Below are positions 1 through 9,142 of a stretch of 64,000 nucleotides of DNA, in pieces. Each line of letters starts with the position of its first letter. The stretch's first letter is position 1. Below the pieces are notes generated by a model, which was not told the origin of the DNA, searched no databases, and was given only the letters and a program-made list of their open reading frames with translations. This DNA is from Burkholderiales bacterium. GTDB lineage: Bacteria > Pseudomonadota > Gammaproteobacteria > Burkholderiales > Burkholderiaceae_C. The position numbers and the translations under genes were made by a program. The DNA lies in the NCBI GenBank assembly GCA_030604135.1, contig JAUVWL010000005.1:62001-126000 (forward strand). The letters run 5' to 3'.

Positions 1-384
1 CCACTGACGCTGGTGTTCGAGTCTTTCGCCTTCAAGCGTGGCATACCGCTGGACGCCGATTTCGTGTTCGACGTGCGCATGCTGCCGAATCCGCACTACG
101 AACCCGAGCTCAAGCCCCTGACGGGACGCGATGCCCCGGTGGCGGCCTTTCTGGCTGCACAGGGCGAGGTGCAGCGCATGCAGGACCATATCCAGACCTT
201 TCTTCAGCACTGGTTGCCGCAGATGCTGCGCGACCATCGCAGCTACGTGACGGTGGCCATCGGGTGCACCGGAGGACAGCACCGATCGGTTTATCTGGCC
301 GAGCAATTGGCGGACCACTTCGGCGACGACTGGGCCACCCGCATCAGGCACCGCGAAGCCAACGGCTGGCCAACAAGACCCTGA
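1..384 (+). CDS. rapZ: RNase adapter protein RapZ, C-terminal part (5' end outside window)
   Basis: The reading frame is open from base 1 and ends with TGA at 382-384, leaving about 127 C-terminal residues. They match the RapZ (YvcJ) C-terminal domain: [11 protein letters not shown] near the start, then the signature [17 protein letters not shown] at about residues 83-99 and a final basic segment. RapZ is a P-loop ATPase family protein that in enterics binds small RNAs and directs RNase E; its nucleotide-binding N-terminus lies upstream of the window. The GTG at base 13 is internal and not a start. The gene converges on mutY, leaving 3 bp between the stop codons. The family call is secure; the RNA-adapter role in this organism is inferred. 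Confidence 0.93.
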   Translation, partial: PLTLVFESFAFKRGIPLDADFVFDVRMLPNPHYEPELKPLTGRDAPVAAFLAAQGEVQRMQDHIQTFLQHWLPQMLRDHRSYVTVAIGCTGGQHRSVYLAEQLADHFGDDWATRIRHREANGWPTRP

Positions 385-387
385 TGG

Positions 388-1473
388 TCAAAGCCGGTCC
401 AGCAGCTGGCGCACCGGTGCGGGCAGCCCCACGCCCGTCAGGTCACCGCAATCCACCCAGCCACCGTCGGGCAACAGGACGTCCCCATGGCTTTCCGTCG
501 GCAGATCCAGCAGCACGGGGTGCAGCCGCATCTCGCGGTGTGTGAGGCTGTGTGAAATCACGGGCAGCATGGATACCCGTTCACGCCACTGCCCGGGAAC
601 CACCTCCAGCAGCTCCGCCTCGGTCCCGTACACCGGCGGACAGAACAGACCGGACCAGATGCCCGAGGCCGGACGCCGCTGCAAATGCAGCTGCCAGCCG
701 CCTGGCGCCGGTCGCCTCCACAGCAAAAGCCACCAGGACACCGACTGCCGGCGCAGATGGCGGGTCCGTATGGGAAATTTCTGCACCGCGTCGCGCGCGT
801 GGGCCAGGCACAGGTCCTGCACCGGGCACTCCGAGCAACGCGGACGGCTGCGGGTGCACAAGGTGGCGCCCAGGTCCATCAGACCCTGCGTGTAGGCCAC
901 CATGTCCTTCGCGTCGGCTTGTTCTGGCAGCAGCGCCTGCGCCAGTCCCCACAGCCGCTGCTGGGGTCCGGCACGTGCCAGGTCTTCTTCAAAGGCCAGC
1001 AGACGCCCCAACACCCGCCGCACATTGCCGTCAAGAATGGACACGCGCTCACCAAAACAGAAGGCCGCAATGGCAGCCGCCGTCGACGCGCCAACCCCTG
1101 GCAAGCGTTGCAGCGATTCGGCGCTGTCCGGGAAACATCCTCCGTGCTCAACCACCACCACCTGGGCACAGCGGTGCAGGTTTCGGGCCCGGCTGTAGTA
1201 ACCCAGACCACTCCAGAGGGCCATCACCTCATCGGGCTGCGCCCCCGCCAGCGAGCGCACATCGGGAAAACGGGCCAGGAAACGCGGGTAATACGCCAGC
1301 ACCGTGCTCACCTGGGTCTGCTGCAGCATGATTTCCGACAGCCAGACACGGTAGGGATCGCGGATGCCCTGCCAGGGCAGGTCGTGCCGTCCGGCCCGAC
1401 GCTGCCACTCGATCAGCCGCGCAGCAAAGCCCGCCGGTAAAGCGACCGGCACCGGTTCGGAACCCGGCTTCAT
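388..1473 (-). CDS. mutY: A/G-specific adenine glycosylase MutY
   Basis: This 361-residue DNA glycosylase should remove adenine mispaired with 8-oxoguanine. Visible features are the catalytic glutamate E47 in WLSEIMLQQTQV, the helix-hairpin-helix LPGVGASTAAAI at about 124-135, the catalytic aspartate D148 in ILDGNVRRV, and four cysteines C206, C213, C216 and C222 in C-x6-C-x2-C-x5-C spacing for the [4Fe-4S] cluster. A C-terminal Nudix-like 8-oxoG recognition domain follows, with SHSLTHREMRL. The ATG at 1473 overlaps the TGA of the upstream dynamin-like gene (ATGA), so translation is probably coupled. Together with mutM this forms an oxidised-guanine repair cluster. Confidence 0.97.
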   Translation of the reverse strand: MKPGSEPVPVALPAGFAARLIEWQRRAGRHDLPWQGIRDPYRVWLSEIMLQQTQVSTVLAYYPRFLARFPDVRSLAGAQPDEVMALWSGLGYYSRARNLHRCAQVVVVEHGGCFPDSAESLQRLPGVGASTAAAIAAFCFGERVSILDGNVRRVLGRLLAFEEDLARAGPQQRLWGLAQALLPEQADAKDMVAYTQGLMDLGATLCTRSRPRCSECPVQDLCLAHARDAVQKFPIRTRHLRRQSVSWWLLLWRRPAPGGWQLHLQRRPASGIWSGLFCPPVYGTEAELLEVVPGQWRERVSMLPVISHSLTHREMRLHPVLLDLPTESHGDVLLPDGGWVDCGDLTGVGLPAPVRQLLDRL

Positions 1474-3413
1474 GCCGGGACCGCTTCGGCCACCTTGGGT
1501 TCGGTGTCTTCGAGCAGGCGGTCGGTCAGCTCACCGAGCTTGGCATCGAGCAGGTGCAGTTCGGTCTGCTGTGCCTGCAGTTCGCGGATGCGGTCATCCA
1601 GTCCACCGGCGGCCTGCTGGATGCGGGAGACCGCCTCGATGCGCCGGGTGAAGTTGCGGCGGCGCTCGCGCAATTGCGCATCGAGCTGGGCCGCTGCCGA
1701 CTTGTTCCAGATTTCGACCTCGGCCACCGCCGCTTCATAGACCACCCGCAGCCGGCTCATCAGGGCACGCGCCAGGCGTTCGGCAAACTCCGGCTGAGCC
1801 AGTCGCAAGGCATTGCCCAGGCTCAGGTACTGAAGGTGGCTCTTCTCGATCTGGTCAAGGTCTTTGTAGAAGCGCGCCAACACGGGCGGTGGCGGCGCCT
1901 GAAGGGAAAAGCCGTACTCGGCGTTGAGCCCCTTGAAGCTGCCTTCAAGCATGGCCTGGATTTCGTCGCGCAAGCGCTCGGTCTGGGCGAGACCTGCGCG
2001 CAAGCGCTCGAAGGTCTGTCCGTAGGCGCGTCGCACGCCCAGCTTGATGCCAGGCTGGCGCAGGGCTCGCGCCAAGTTGTTGACCTCTACCTTCAGGTGC
2101 GTGGTGCTCAGCAAAGCGAACAAATCTTTGAGCAAGCGCAGGTGCACCGAGCGCACGGCCTGAATCTTCGCGCCGCTGGCGTCAAAGTCGGCCTGCTCCT
2201 GCTCGATGCGCAGACGCATCTGCTTGATCACCCCTTCGTTCTTGCCGCGCAGGCCTTCGAGTTCGTGCACCTGCTCGACCAGATCGCGCACCCGGGTGTG
2301 AACAAGTCGACCGGTTTCATGGCGCAGCGCCTGTACCCCTGTGGCAACCCGGGTTCGCAGCAGACGGCGCCGCTGCCCCAGCAGATCAACGCCCAGGGCA
2401 CACTCGAGTTCGAGCAGGTTGCTGGCCTCCAGCAGCGCCTCGTCGCGCTCGACCTTGGCCAGCAGACCTTTCTGGGCGGACACGGCCAGAACCTGTCGCG
2501 GCGAGAGACCCAGGATATCGGCCACGTCGGTGCGCTGGGAAGCAATTTGCAGCTGGATCTGCTCGGGAGAGCTCAGGCCATCCCACATGGTGTCGATCTT
2601 GTTGAGAACCACCAGACGCGATTCCTGACCTGCCCCGAGCGCCGACAGGTGCTGGCGCCAGATGCCCAGGTCGGACTTGGTGACCCCCGTGTCGGCGGCC
2701 AGGATGAACACCACCGCATGTGCCTGTGGCAGCAGGCTGACCGTCAGTTCGGGTTCGGCACCAATGGCATTGAGACCCGGTGTGTCCAGGATGACCAGCC
2801 CCTGCTTCAGCAGCGGGTGGGCCATGTTGATCAGGGCATGCCGCCAGCGCGGCACCTCGATGCTGCCGTCGGCCTGGGGCAGAGGATTGTCATCGGGCAG
2901 CTCGTCGTTCCAGAAACCCAGGGCCGCCGCCTCGGCCTTGCTCACGCGACGCACCTCGGACACCTTCTGGATCGCTTTGGCCAGTTGCTCCGGGTCGTTG
3001 ACATCCAGATCGATGCGCTCCCACTTTTCGGGGGCATTGCGCCAGTCGAGCAGGGACTGGGACTTCAGGCGCGTCTCGATGGGCAGCAGGCGCAGGCACG
3101 GTGGAACGTCGGCGTCGTAGGCCAGTTCGGTCGGGCACATGGTGGTTCGCCCGGCGCTGGCTGGCATGATGCGGCGCCCATAGCCGGCGAAGAACACGGC
3201 ATTGATCATCTCGGACTTGCCGCGCGAGAACTCGGCCACAAAGGCCACCATGATGCGGTCGTTGCGCACCTGTTCGTGCAACTGATCCAGCCGCTCGCGG
3301 ATACCCGCCTCCATCAGGTCGTGGTCGGTGAGCCACTCGGAGAGCAGCTTCACGCGCAACGCAAACTGCTTGCGCCACGCGCCATGCCGGTCGAAATCCT
3401 GATTGAAACTCAT
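1470..3413 (-). CDS. dynamin-family GTPase
   Basis: This is a large dynamin-like GTPase of 647 residues. GTPase elements in order are a P-loop-like FVAEFSRGKSEMINAVFF near residue 60, switch/G3 DTPGLNAIG and G4 NKIDTMW. The second half is helical and coiled-coil rich, as in bacterial dynamin-like proteins that act at membranes. The first glycine of the usual GxxxxGKS P-loop is alanine (AEFSRGKS). I chose the ATG at 3413 because family homology begins at MSFNQDFDRHG; an upstream in-frame ATG at 3464 would add 17 arginine-rich residues. It lies between mutM and mutY on the same strand and overlaps mutY by 4 bp. Its role is unknown; a link to genome maintenance is only contextual. Confidence 0.85.
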   Translation of the reverse strand: MSFNQDFDRHGAWRKQFALRVKLLSEWLTDHDLMEAGIRERLDQLHEQVRNDRIMVAFVAEFSRGKSEMINAVFFAGYGRRIMPASAGRTTMCPTELAYDADVPPCLRLLPIETRLKSQSLLDWRNAPEKWERIDLDVNDPEQLAKAIQKVSEVRRVSKAEAAALGFWNDELPDDNPLPQADGSIEVPRWRHALINMAHPLLKQGLVILDTPGLNAIGAEPELTVSLLPQAHAVVFILAADTGVTKSDLGIWRQHLSALGAGQESRLVVLNKIDTMWDGLSSPEQIQLQIASQRTDVADILGLSPRQVLAVSAQKGLLAKVERDEALLEASNLLELECALGVDLLGQRRRLLRTRVATGVQALRHETGRLVHTRVRDLVEQVHELEGLRGKNEGVIKQMRLRIEQEQADFDASGAKIQAVRSVHLRLLKDLFALLSTTHLKVEVNNLARALRQPGIKLGVRRAYGQTFERLRAGLAQTERLRDEIQAMLEGSFKGLNAEYGFSLQAPPPPVLARFYKDLDQIEKSHLQYLSLGNALRLAQPEFAERLARALMSRLRVVYEAAVAEVEIWNKSAAAQLDAQLRERRRNFTRRIEAVSRIQQAAGGLDDRIRELQAQQTELHLLDAKLGELTDRLLEDTEPKVAEAVPA

Positions 3414-3576
3414 AGGGTTCGTCTGTCTCTGGTCGCTCGAACGCCTTGCTGGGCGCCAGCGCATCCGGTGGGTTGATGCACCATCGGAGATCGGTCACAT
3501 GCTTGTGGTCGTTCAATATAGCATCTGCACCCCGCCCTCAAGCTGCGATGCACGACCGGTTGTCCCCTTCGCGGGG

Positions 3577-4392
3577 TCAACGCTTCTGGCAGACCGGACA
3601 GAAGAAGCTTGAGCGCTGGCCTTGTCTGAGCAGCCGTATCGGCGTGCCGCAGCGACGGCAGGGCTGTCCGGCTCGACCGTAGACCATGGCATCGAGCTGA
3701 AAATAGCCCGCTTGCCCTTCGGCATTGCTGAAATCGCGCAGTGTGCTTCCACCCAGTGCCACCGCGCGCGAGAGCACATCCACAATGGCCGCGTGCAAGC
3801 GCGTCACTCGCGGCAGGCTCAGTCGATCGGCCCGCACGGTGGGTCGAATGCCGGCCAGAAACAACGATTCGCTGGCGTAGATGTTGCCCACACCGACCAC
3901 GACATCCCCGGCCAACAACACCTGTTTGATACAGGCCCGGCGCTGACGAAGGGACTGGTGGAACTGTGCCGGGTCGAACCCCGCCTCCAGCGGCTCGCAA
4001 CCGAGTCCACCCAGCAGGCGAACGGCGCGGGGATCGTCCAGCGACGGGACATGAACCACCGCCCCGAAGCGACGGGGGTCGTGCAGCCGCAGCACCCCTC
4101 GGTCGGTCGTGAGGTCGAAATGGTCGTGCGGCCCGGGAGGAGGCAGGCGGGTGTCGAACTGCAGGCTGCCGGACATGCCCAGGTGCAACAGCAGGCAGCC
4201 GGTGTCCAGGTGCAGCAGCAGGTACTTGCCGCGGCGCGCCACCGCCCGCACCCGCCGGCCCGACAGTTGCTGCGGCAAGCACCCCAGCGGCCAGCGCAAG
4301 GGCTTGCCCATATGCACCGTTTCGATGCGCGCGCCAGCGATGCGATCGGCAAAGCTGCGCCGGGTGACTTCAACTTCGGGCAATTCGGGCAT
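3577..4392 (-). CDS. mutM: formamidopyrimidine-DNA glycosylase MutM (Fpg)
   Basis: The 271-residue product is a bifunctional glycosylase/AP lyase that excises 8-oxoguanine and formamidopyrimidines. The mature N-terminus [12 protein letters not shown] supplies the catalytic proline P2 and glutamate E3. [12 protein letters not shown] contains the conserved lysine, and the C-terminus holds the zinc finger CRRCGTPI...FFCPVCQKR. The start is fixed at the ATG at 4392 because P2 must be the second residue; the frame stays open upstream but adds unrelated sequence. It is followed on the same strand, after about 163 bp, by the dynamin-like gene and mutY, and is divergent from the TPR gene at 4523. Confidence 0.97.
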   Translation of the reverse strand: MPELPEVEVTRRSFADRIAGARIETVHMGKPLRWPLGCLPQQLSGRRVRAVARRGKYLLLHLDTGCLLLHLGMSGSLQFDTRLPPPGPHDHFDLTTDRGVLRLHDPRRFGAVVHVPSLDDPRAVRLLGGLGCEPLEAGFDPAQFHQSLRQRRACIKQVLLAGDVVVGVGNIYASESLFLAGIRPTVRADRLSLPRVTRLHAAIVDVLSRAVALGGSTLRDFSNAEGQAGYFQLDAMVYGRAGQPCRRCGTPIRLLRQGQRSSFFCPVCQKR

Positions 4393-4522
4393 GGACGAAA
4401 AATCAGCAGCGGAACATGGACAAGAAAACCGGATCCCAGAAACAGCCATATGGCCCCTGGCCTGGCTCGGTCCAGACCCGGACGGACACGCCTTCCCGGA
4501 AGGCATCCATTATCATGAGACG

Positions 4523-6361
4523 ATGAACCGAACGCGCCGCACCGCTCAGCAATCCCGGGGGAATGGTGGCCGTGTGTCGCCTGCGACACCGCCCAGGCGA
4601 TGGACACAATTGCGAGCCCTGGTCGCGCTGTCCGTCTTGCTCGCGGCGGGCGTGCCGGTGGCGGCGCAGGCGCAGGCACCGGCCTCCGAACCTTCCTCCG
4701 CTGCCGAGCCGGTGGTCAACTCGTCCCTGACGGCACCCTTGTTCTACCAGATCCTGCTGGGCGAGATTCAGCTGCGCTCCGGCGACCCGGGCGCCGGCTA
4801 CTCGCTGATGCTGGACGCCGCCCGTCGGCAACGCGATGCGAGCCTCTATCAGCGTGCGGTGGAAATGGCCCTTCAGGCACGCTCGGGAGAAGCGGCGCTC
4901 ATGGCAGCCCGGGACTGGTCGGCCGCCATGCCAGCCGACATGGAAGCGCGTCGCTACCACCTGCAGATCCTGCTGGCCCTGAACCGGGTTGCCGAGTCGG
5001 GTCCGGTGCTGCGTGAGCTCATCCATGCCAGCGCCGTGGCCGACCGGGATGATGTGATCAACGCCATCCCCCCCGCGTATGCCCGGGTGCCGAACAAGGA
5101 GCAGGCACTGGCTGTGGTGCGTGAAGCGCTGAGAGACAGCCTGCAGGACCCGGCCCGCGCGGCTGCCGCCTGGACCACACTCGGTCGACTTGAACTGGGG
5201 TTGGAGCAGTTGGACCAGGCGCTGCAATCGGCCTCGCGAGCGCAACATGCCAGGCCGGACTCACCCTTGCCGGCCATGCTGGCGCTGGAACTGCTGGAAA
5301 AAGGTCGCACAGCGGCAGAATCTTTGGTTCGCGGCTATCTTTCCAGGCCGGTGACTGACGCACCCCGTCGCTCGGCGGTGGCGTTGACCTACGCACGGAT
5401 CCTGCTGGATCTGCAACGCACCAGCGATGCGCGCGGGCTGCTCGATGAGCTCACCCGCAACGACCCGGAGTTGGCCGAGCCCTGGCTGTTGCTGGCCACC
5501 CTGCAGGTGCAGGAGAACGCGCTGCCTGCCGCGACCACCTCGCTCCAGACCTTCATGGCACTGGCCCGCCAGTCGGACGACGAGCGATCGGTACGGGGCA
5601 TGACCCAGGCCTTTCTGCTGATGGCGCAAATCGCCGAGAAGCAGGGCGACTTTGCAGCCGCCGGCGCCTGGCTGGACCGGATCGAAAACGCCGAGGACGT
5701 GATGGCCGCCCAACTGCGGCGCGCCTCCCTGCTGGCTCGACAGGGTCAGCTGGAACAGGCCCGGGCCTTGCTCCGCCAGCAACCCGAAAGGCGACTGGAC
5801 GACGCCCGCCTGAAGCTGCTGGCCGAGGCCCAGTTGCTGCGCGATCTGAAACAGTACCAGGCCGCCTACGAGGTCTTTGGGGAAGCGGTGACCCGCTTCC
5901 CCGAGCAGACCGACCTGCTGTACGACCAGGCCATGATGGCCGAGAAGGCCGGCAAGACCGACGAGATGGAGCGGCTGCTCCGGCAGCTCATCGCGGCTCA
6001 GCCCGACCATCACCATGCCTACAACGCACTGGGCTATTCACTTGCCGACCGAAACGTTCGCCTGGACGAAGCCAAAGCCCTGATTGAAAAGGCGGTCGAG
6101 CTGGCACCCACCGATGCCTATATCCAGGACAGCCTGGGCTGGGTCGAATTCCGGCTGGGCAACACCCGCCGTGCGCTGGACATCCTGCAGGCCGCCTACC
6201 GTTCTCGCCCGGACGCCGAGATTGCCGCCCACCTGGGCGAGGTGCACTGGGTGCTGGGCGAGCGCGAGCAGGCCCTGCGCATCTGGCGAGAGGGCTTGCT
6301 GCTGGCCAACGACAACGAGACCCTGCAGGAAACCCTGCAACGCTTTCGTGTGACGCCGTGA
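4523..6361 (+). CDS. exported tetratricopeptide-repeat protein
   Basis: This 612-residue protein has an N-terminal hydrophobic segment (LRALVALSVLLAAGVPVAAQAQA, about residues 31-53) that looks like a signal peptide. The rest is alanine- and leucine-rich helical repeats. Recognisable TPR units sit near the C-terminus, such as HHAYNALGYSLADRNVRLDEA and DAYIQDSLGWVEFRLGN. I chose the ATG at 4523; the frame is open further upstream but overlaps mutM antisense. The stop overlaps the lolB GTG (GTGA). TPR proteins of this kind commonly precede lolB-ispE in Burkholderiales, so an envelope-assembly role is plausible, but no specific function is assigned. Confidence 0.88.
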   Translation: MNRTRRTAQQSRGNGGRVSPATPPRRWTQLRALVALSVLLAAGVPVAAQAQAPASEPSSAAEPVVNSSLTAPLFYQILLGEIQLRSGDPGAGYSLMLDAARRQRDASLYQRAVEMALQARSGEAALMAARDWSAAMPADMEARRYHLQILLALNRVAESGPVLRELIHASAVADRDDVINAIPPAYARVPNKEQALAVVREALRDSLQDPARAAAAWTTLGRLELGLEQLDQALQSASRAQHARPDSPLPAMLALELLEKGRTAAESLVRGYLSRPVTDAPRRSAVALTYARILLDLQRTSDARGLLDELTRNDPELAEPWLLLATLQVQENALPAATTSLQTFMALARQSDDERSVRGMTQAFLLMAQIAEKQGDFAAAGAWLDRIENAEDVMAAQLRRASLLARQGQLEQARALLRQQPERRLDDARLKLLAEAQLLRDLKQYQAAYEVFGEAVTRFPEQTDLLYDQAMMAEKAGKTDEMERLLRQLIAAQPDHHHAYNALGYSLADRNVRLDEAKALIEKAVELAPTDAYIQDSLGWVEFRLGNTRRALDILQAAYRSRPDAEIAAHLGEVHWVLGEREQALRIWREGLLLANDNETLQETLQRFRVTP

Positions 6362-6879
6362 CACGCGCCAATGGGTTGGGGCTTCGCCAGGCCCTCGGGC
6401 GTCTGCCGATCGGTCTATGGGCTGTTCTGATGACCCTCGTCCTCGGTGCTTGTGCAAGCCCTGCCCGCGAGACCGCTACCGAAGGCGCTCTCTGGACCGG
6501 CAGGCTGGCCTTGCAGGTGGACAGTGAGCCCCCCCAGTCCTACGCCGGTGGCTTCGAGCTGCGGGGTTCGCCCGCGCAAGGCGAATTGATGCTGAGCTCA
6601 CCACTGGGTCAGACCCTGGCCTTTGTGCGATGGGACACCGGCGGCGCCGAAATGCGCCAGGGTGAACAGGTGACCCGCAGTGACAGCCTGGATGAACTGA
6701 CCCGCTTGCTGACGGGCACCGCCATGCCGGTGGCAGCCATGTTCGACTGGCTGCGCGGCCGCAACACCGGCGCCGATGGCTGGGAGGCCGATCTTTCCCG
6801 CCACGAACAAGGCCGGATTGCGGCTCGGCGGTCCGCTCCCCTGCCGGCGGCGCAACTGCGCCTGGTTGTTCAGCCGTGA
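6358..6879 (+). CDS. lolB: outer-membrane lipoprotein receptor LolB
   Basis: The 173-residue product has a signal peptide ending in a lipobox, LVLGAC, with the cysteine near residue 31. LolB is the outer-membrane acceptor that receives lipoproteins from LolA and inserts them into the inner leaflet. The mature part has the LolB beta-barrel pattern: LWTGRLALQVDSEPPQSYAGGFELRG, then GELMLSSPLGQTLA and WLRGR (read as separate short motifs). The GTG start at 6358 overlaps the stop of the TPR gene, and ispE starts 22 bp downstream. This lolB-ispE order is the usual one in beta- and gammaproteobacteria and supports the assignment. Confidence 0.93.
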   Translation: MTRANGLGLRQALGRLPIGLWAVLMTLVLGACASPARETATEGALWTGRLALQVDSEPPQSYAGGFELRGSPAQGELMLSSPLGQTLAFVRWDTGGAEMRQGEQVTRSDSLDELTRLLTGTAMPVAAMFDWLRGRNTGADGWEADLSRHEQGRIAARRSAPLPAAQLRLVVQP

Positions 6880-6901
6880 GAGCGGCACCGAGGGCCGCTC
6901 T

Positions 6902-7819
6902 GTGAACCGTCCAGACCACCAGCACCGGACGGTGGACCACCTGCACGGCCTGCCGGCACCGGCCAAGCTGAACCTGTTCCTGCACGTCACAGGACGCAGG
7001 GCGGACGGCTACCACCTGTTGCAATCGGTGTTCATGCTGGTCGACTGGTGCGACCACATCCACCTCGACCTGCGCCACGACGGCACCATACAGCGGATCG
7101 ACAGCCAGCCCAGCCGCCTACCGCCCGATGACCTCTGTGTTAAGGCGGCACGCGCACTGCAGGCGGCCACCGGCTGTGACCTGGGGGCCACCATACGGCT
7201 GGACAAGCAACTGCCGGCCGAAGCCGGCATGGGCGGGGGGTCGTCCGACGCGGCGACCTGTCTGATCGGCCTGAACCGCCTCTGGGGCCTTGGACTGAAG
7301 CGCCATGAGCTGGCGGCCATCGGCCTGCGCCTGGGTGCCGACGTGCCATTCTTCATCGGCGGCCACACGGCGTGGGTCGAAGGCGTGGGTGAGCAGCTGA
7401 CGCCGGTGCGCCTGCCTGCGGCAAGCTTCGTGGTGGTCAAGCCACAGACCGGTGCCTCGACACCACGCATTTTCGCGTCTGCCGACCTCAAGCGAGACTC
7501 AAAAACTGCTATACTCCAAGGCTTTGCTGCAAATGACGCAGAGAGATCGGAAAAGCCCATCCTGCTGGACCTGAACAAGGTCCTGAATGAAGGGCACAAC
7601 GACCTCGAACCCGTGGCGCAGGCGCTGTGCCCCGAAATGGGCGCATGCATTCAGTGGCTGAGAGGCCTGGGAATGCAAGGGCGCATGACCGGATCAGGGA
7701 CTGCGGTGTTTGCACCAATGCGGCCTGCGGTCCGCCTACCAGAGCCCCCTGGGCCCTGGCTGGTACGGCAGTGCAGCAACATGGATACCCATCCATTGTC
7801 CGACTGGTGTTCCGATTAG
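6902..7819 (+). CDS. ispE: 4-diphosphocytidyl-2-C-methyl-D-erythritol kinase IspE
   Basis: This GHMP-family kinase of 305 residues carries out the ATP-dependent phosphorylation step of the MEP isoprenoid pathway. It shows the N-terminal PAPAKLNLFLHVTGRRADGYH with substrate-binding lysine, the ATP-binding glycine-rich LPAEAGMGGGSSDAAT, and the C-terminal GRMTGSGTAVFA. I chose the GTG at 6902, preceded by GAGGG about 7 bases away; no ATG lies close upstream of the PAPAKLNLF motif. An extended -10-like element lies inside the coding region near 7507-7515 and may serve the downstream tRNA and prs genes. Confidence 0.96.
   Translation: MNRPDHQHRTVDHLHGLPAPAKLNLFLHVTGRRADGYHLLQSVFMLVDWCDHIHLDLRHDGTIQRIDSQPSRLPPDDLCVKAARALQAATGCDLGATIRLDKQLPAEAGMGGGSSDAATCLIGLNRLWGLGLKRHELAAIGLRLGADVPFFIGGHTAWVEGVGEQLTPVRLPAASFVVVKPQTGASTPRIFASADLKRDSKTAILQGFAANDAERSEKPILLDLNKVLNEGHNDLEPVAQALCPEMGACIQWLRGLGMQGRMTGSGTAVFAPMRPAVRLPEPPGPWLVRQCSNMDTHPLSDWCSD
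7507..7515 (+). promoter_or_regulatory. possible extended -10 promoter inside ispE
   Basis: TGCTATACT fits the extended -10 pattern TGn followed by a hexamer differing from TATAAT at one position. No convincing -35 box sits 16-18 bases upstream, as expected for an extended -10 promoter. It could start a transcript covering the end of ispE, tRNA-Gln and prs. The evidence is the motif alone. Confidence 0.3.
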
Positions 7820-7907
7820 AATTGGAAGACACAGCCGGAACAGCGGATGTGTGACCTGCGACATTTTGGGTTGATGATCGGGCCTGTGCCAGAGCATCGA
7901 CCTGCGT

Positions 7908-7984
7908 AGGGGAGTCGCCAAGTTGGTTAAGGCACCGGATTTTGATTCCGGCATGCGAGGGTTCGAGTCCTTCCTCCCCTGCCA
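7908..7984 (+). tRNA. tRNA-Gln (anticodon TTG)
   Basis: The sequence folds as a complete tRNA. The acceptor stem pairs AGGGGAG (7908-7914) with CTCCCCT (7974-7980), the discriminator is G at 7981, and CCA is encoded at 7982-7984. The anticodon stem CCGGA/TCCGG encloses the loop TTTTGAT, with anticodon TTG at 7942-7944, reading CAA glutamine codons. The D-arm (GTTGGTTAAGGC) and T-arm (GGGTTCGAGTCC) are canonical. It lies between ispE and prs, the usual position in Burkholderiales. Confidence 0.97.
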
Positions 7985-8083
7985 CCCGTTACAACCGCAC
8001 CTCACGAGCGTTCAGGCCACCCGCCGGTGGCGTCATTCGGTCAGCTGGGCCCGGCCCGAACCGAACCGACAGCTGGGAAACCC

Positions 8084-9058
8084 ATGCAAGTTCAATCCCC
8101 GGATTTCATGATCTTCACCGGCAACGCCAATCCGGTGCTGGCCTCCGAGATAGCCCAGCACCTGGGTACACAGCTCGGCGCGGCCAATGTGGGCCGCTTC
8201 TCGGATGGCGAGGTCACGGTGGAAATCACCCAGAACGTGCGCGCACGCCACGTGTTCGTGATCCAGTCCACCTGCGCACCGACCAACGACAACCTCATGG
8301 AGTTGCTCATCATGGTCGACGCGCTCAAGCGCGCCTCGGCCGAGCGCATCTCTGCCGTCATCCCCTACTTCGGTTATGCGCGCCAGGACCGTCGCCCGCG
8401 CTCCAGCCGCGTGCCGATCACCGCCAAGGTGGTGGCCAACATGCTGCAGACCGTGGGCGTGGCCCGCGTGCTGACCATGGACCTGCACGCCGACCAGATC
8501 CAGGGATTTTTCGACATTCCGGTCGACAACATCTATGCCTCGCCGGTGCTGCTGGGTGACCTGCGCCAGAAAAACTACGAAGACCTGCTGGTGGTGTCGC
8601 CCGACGTCGGTGGTGTGGTGCGTGCCCGTGCCCTGGCCAAGCAGCTCAACTGCGACATGGCCATCATTGACAAGCGTCGCCCCAAGGCGAACGTGTCCGA
8701 GGTCATGCACGTCATCGGCGACATCGAAGGCCGCAACTGCGTGATCATGGACGACATGATCGACACCGCCGGCACGTTGGTGAAGGCGGCCGAGGTGCTC
8801 AAGGAGCGCGGCGCCAGGAACGTGTACGCCTACTGCACACACCCGATCTTCTCGGGTCCGGCCATTGAACGCATCGCCAAGGGCAACGCCCTGGATGAGG
8901 TGGTCGTGACCAACACCATTCCCCTGTCTCAGGCTGCCCAGGCCTGCGGCAAGATTCGCCAGCTCACCGTGGCACCGCTGATGGCCGAGACCATCGCGCG
9001 CATCGCCTCGGGCGAGTCTGTCATGAGTTTGTTTGCCGATCAGGACAACCTGTTCTGA
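8084..9058 (+). CDS. prs: ribose-phosphate pyrophosphokinase (PRPP synthetase)
   Basis: The 324-residue enzyme transfers pyrophosphate from ATP to ribose 5-phosphate, giving PRPP for nucleotide, histidine and tryptophan synthesis. Visible motifs are [28 protein letters not shown], the catalytic flexible loop [18 protein letters not shown] segment, the divalent-cation site [19 protein letters not shown], and the PRPP loop [17 protein letters not shown] chose the ATG at 8084; the frame is open upstream into the tRNA flank. The length matches class I bacterial PRPP synthetases. rplY follows after 84 bp, a conserved pairing. Confidence 0.98.
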   Translation: MQVQSPDFMIFTGNANPVLASEIAQHLGTQLGAANVGRFSDGEVTVEITQNVRARHVFVIQSTCAPTNDNLMELLIMVDALKRASAERISAVIPYFGYARQDRRPRSSRVPITAKVVANMLQTVGVARVLTMDLHADQIQGFFDIPVDNIYASPVLLGDLRQKNYEDLLVVSPDVGGVVRARALAKQLNCDMAIIDKRRPKANVSEVMHVIGDIEGRNCVIMDDMIDTAGTLVKAAEVLKERGARNVYAYCTHPIFSGPAIERIAKGNALDEVVVTNTIPLSQAAQACGKIRQLTVAPLMAETIARIASGESVMSLFADQDNLF

Positions 9059-9142
9059 GGCAGCAAAAAGCCGGTCTGCCTCAATCAGACCATTTTCAAA
9101 CAGAGGCGTTCTGGTCGCGGAACCCCTCAAATGGAGTCAGTC

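Noticed and set aside
1554-3476. Long open frame (about 640 codons) on the plus strand opposite the dynamin-like gene
   Set aside because: High-GC coding DNA keeps the complementary frame open. The translation is Gln/His/Leu-rich without any recognised motif, while the minus-strand frame has clear GTPase motifs.
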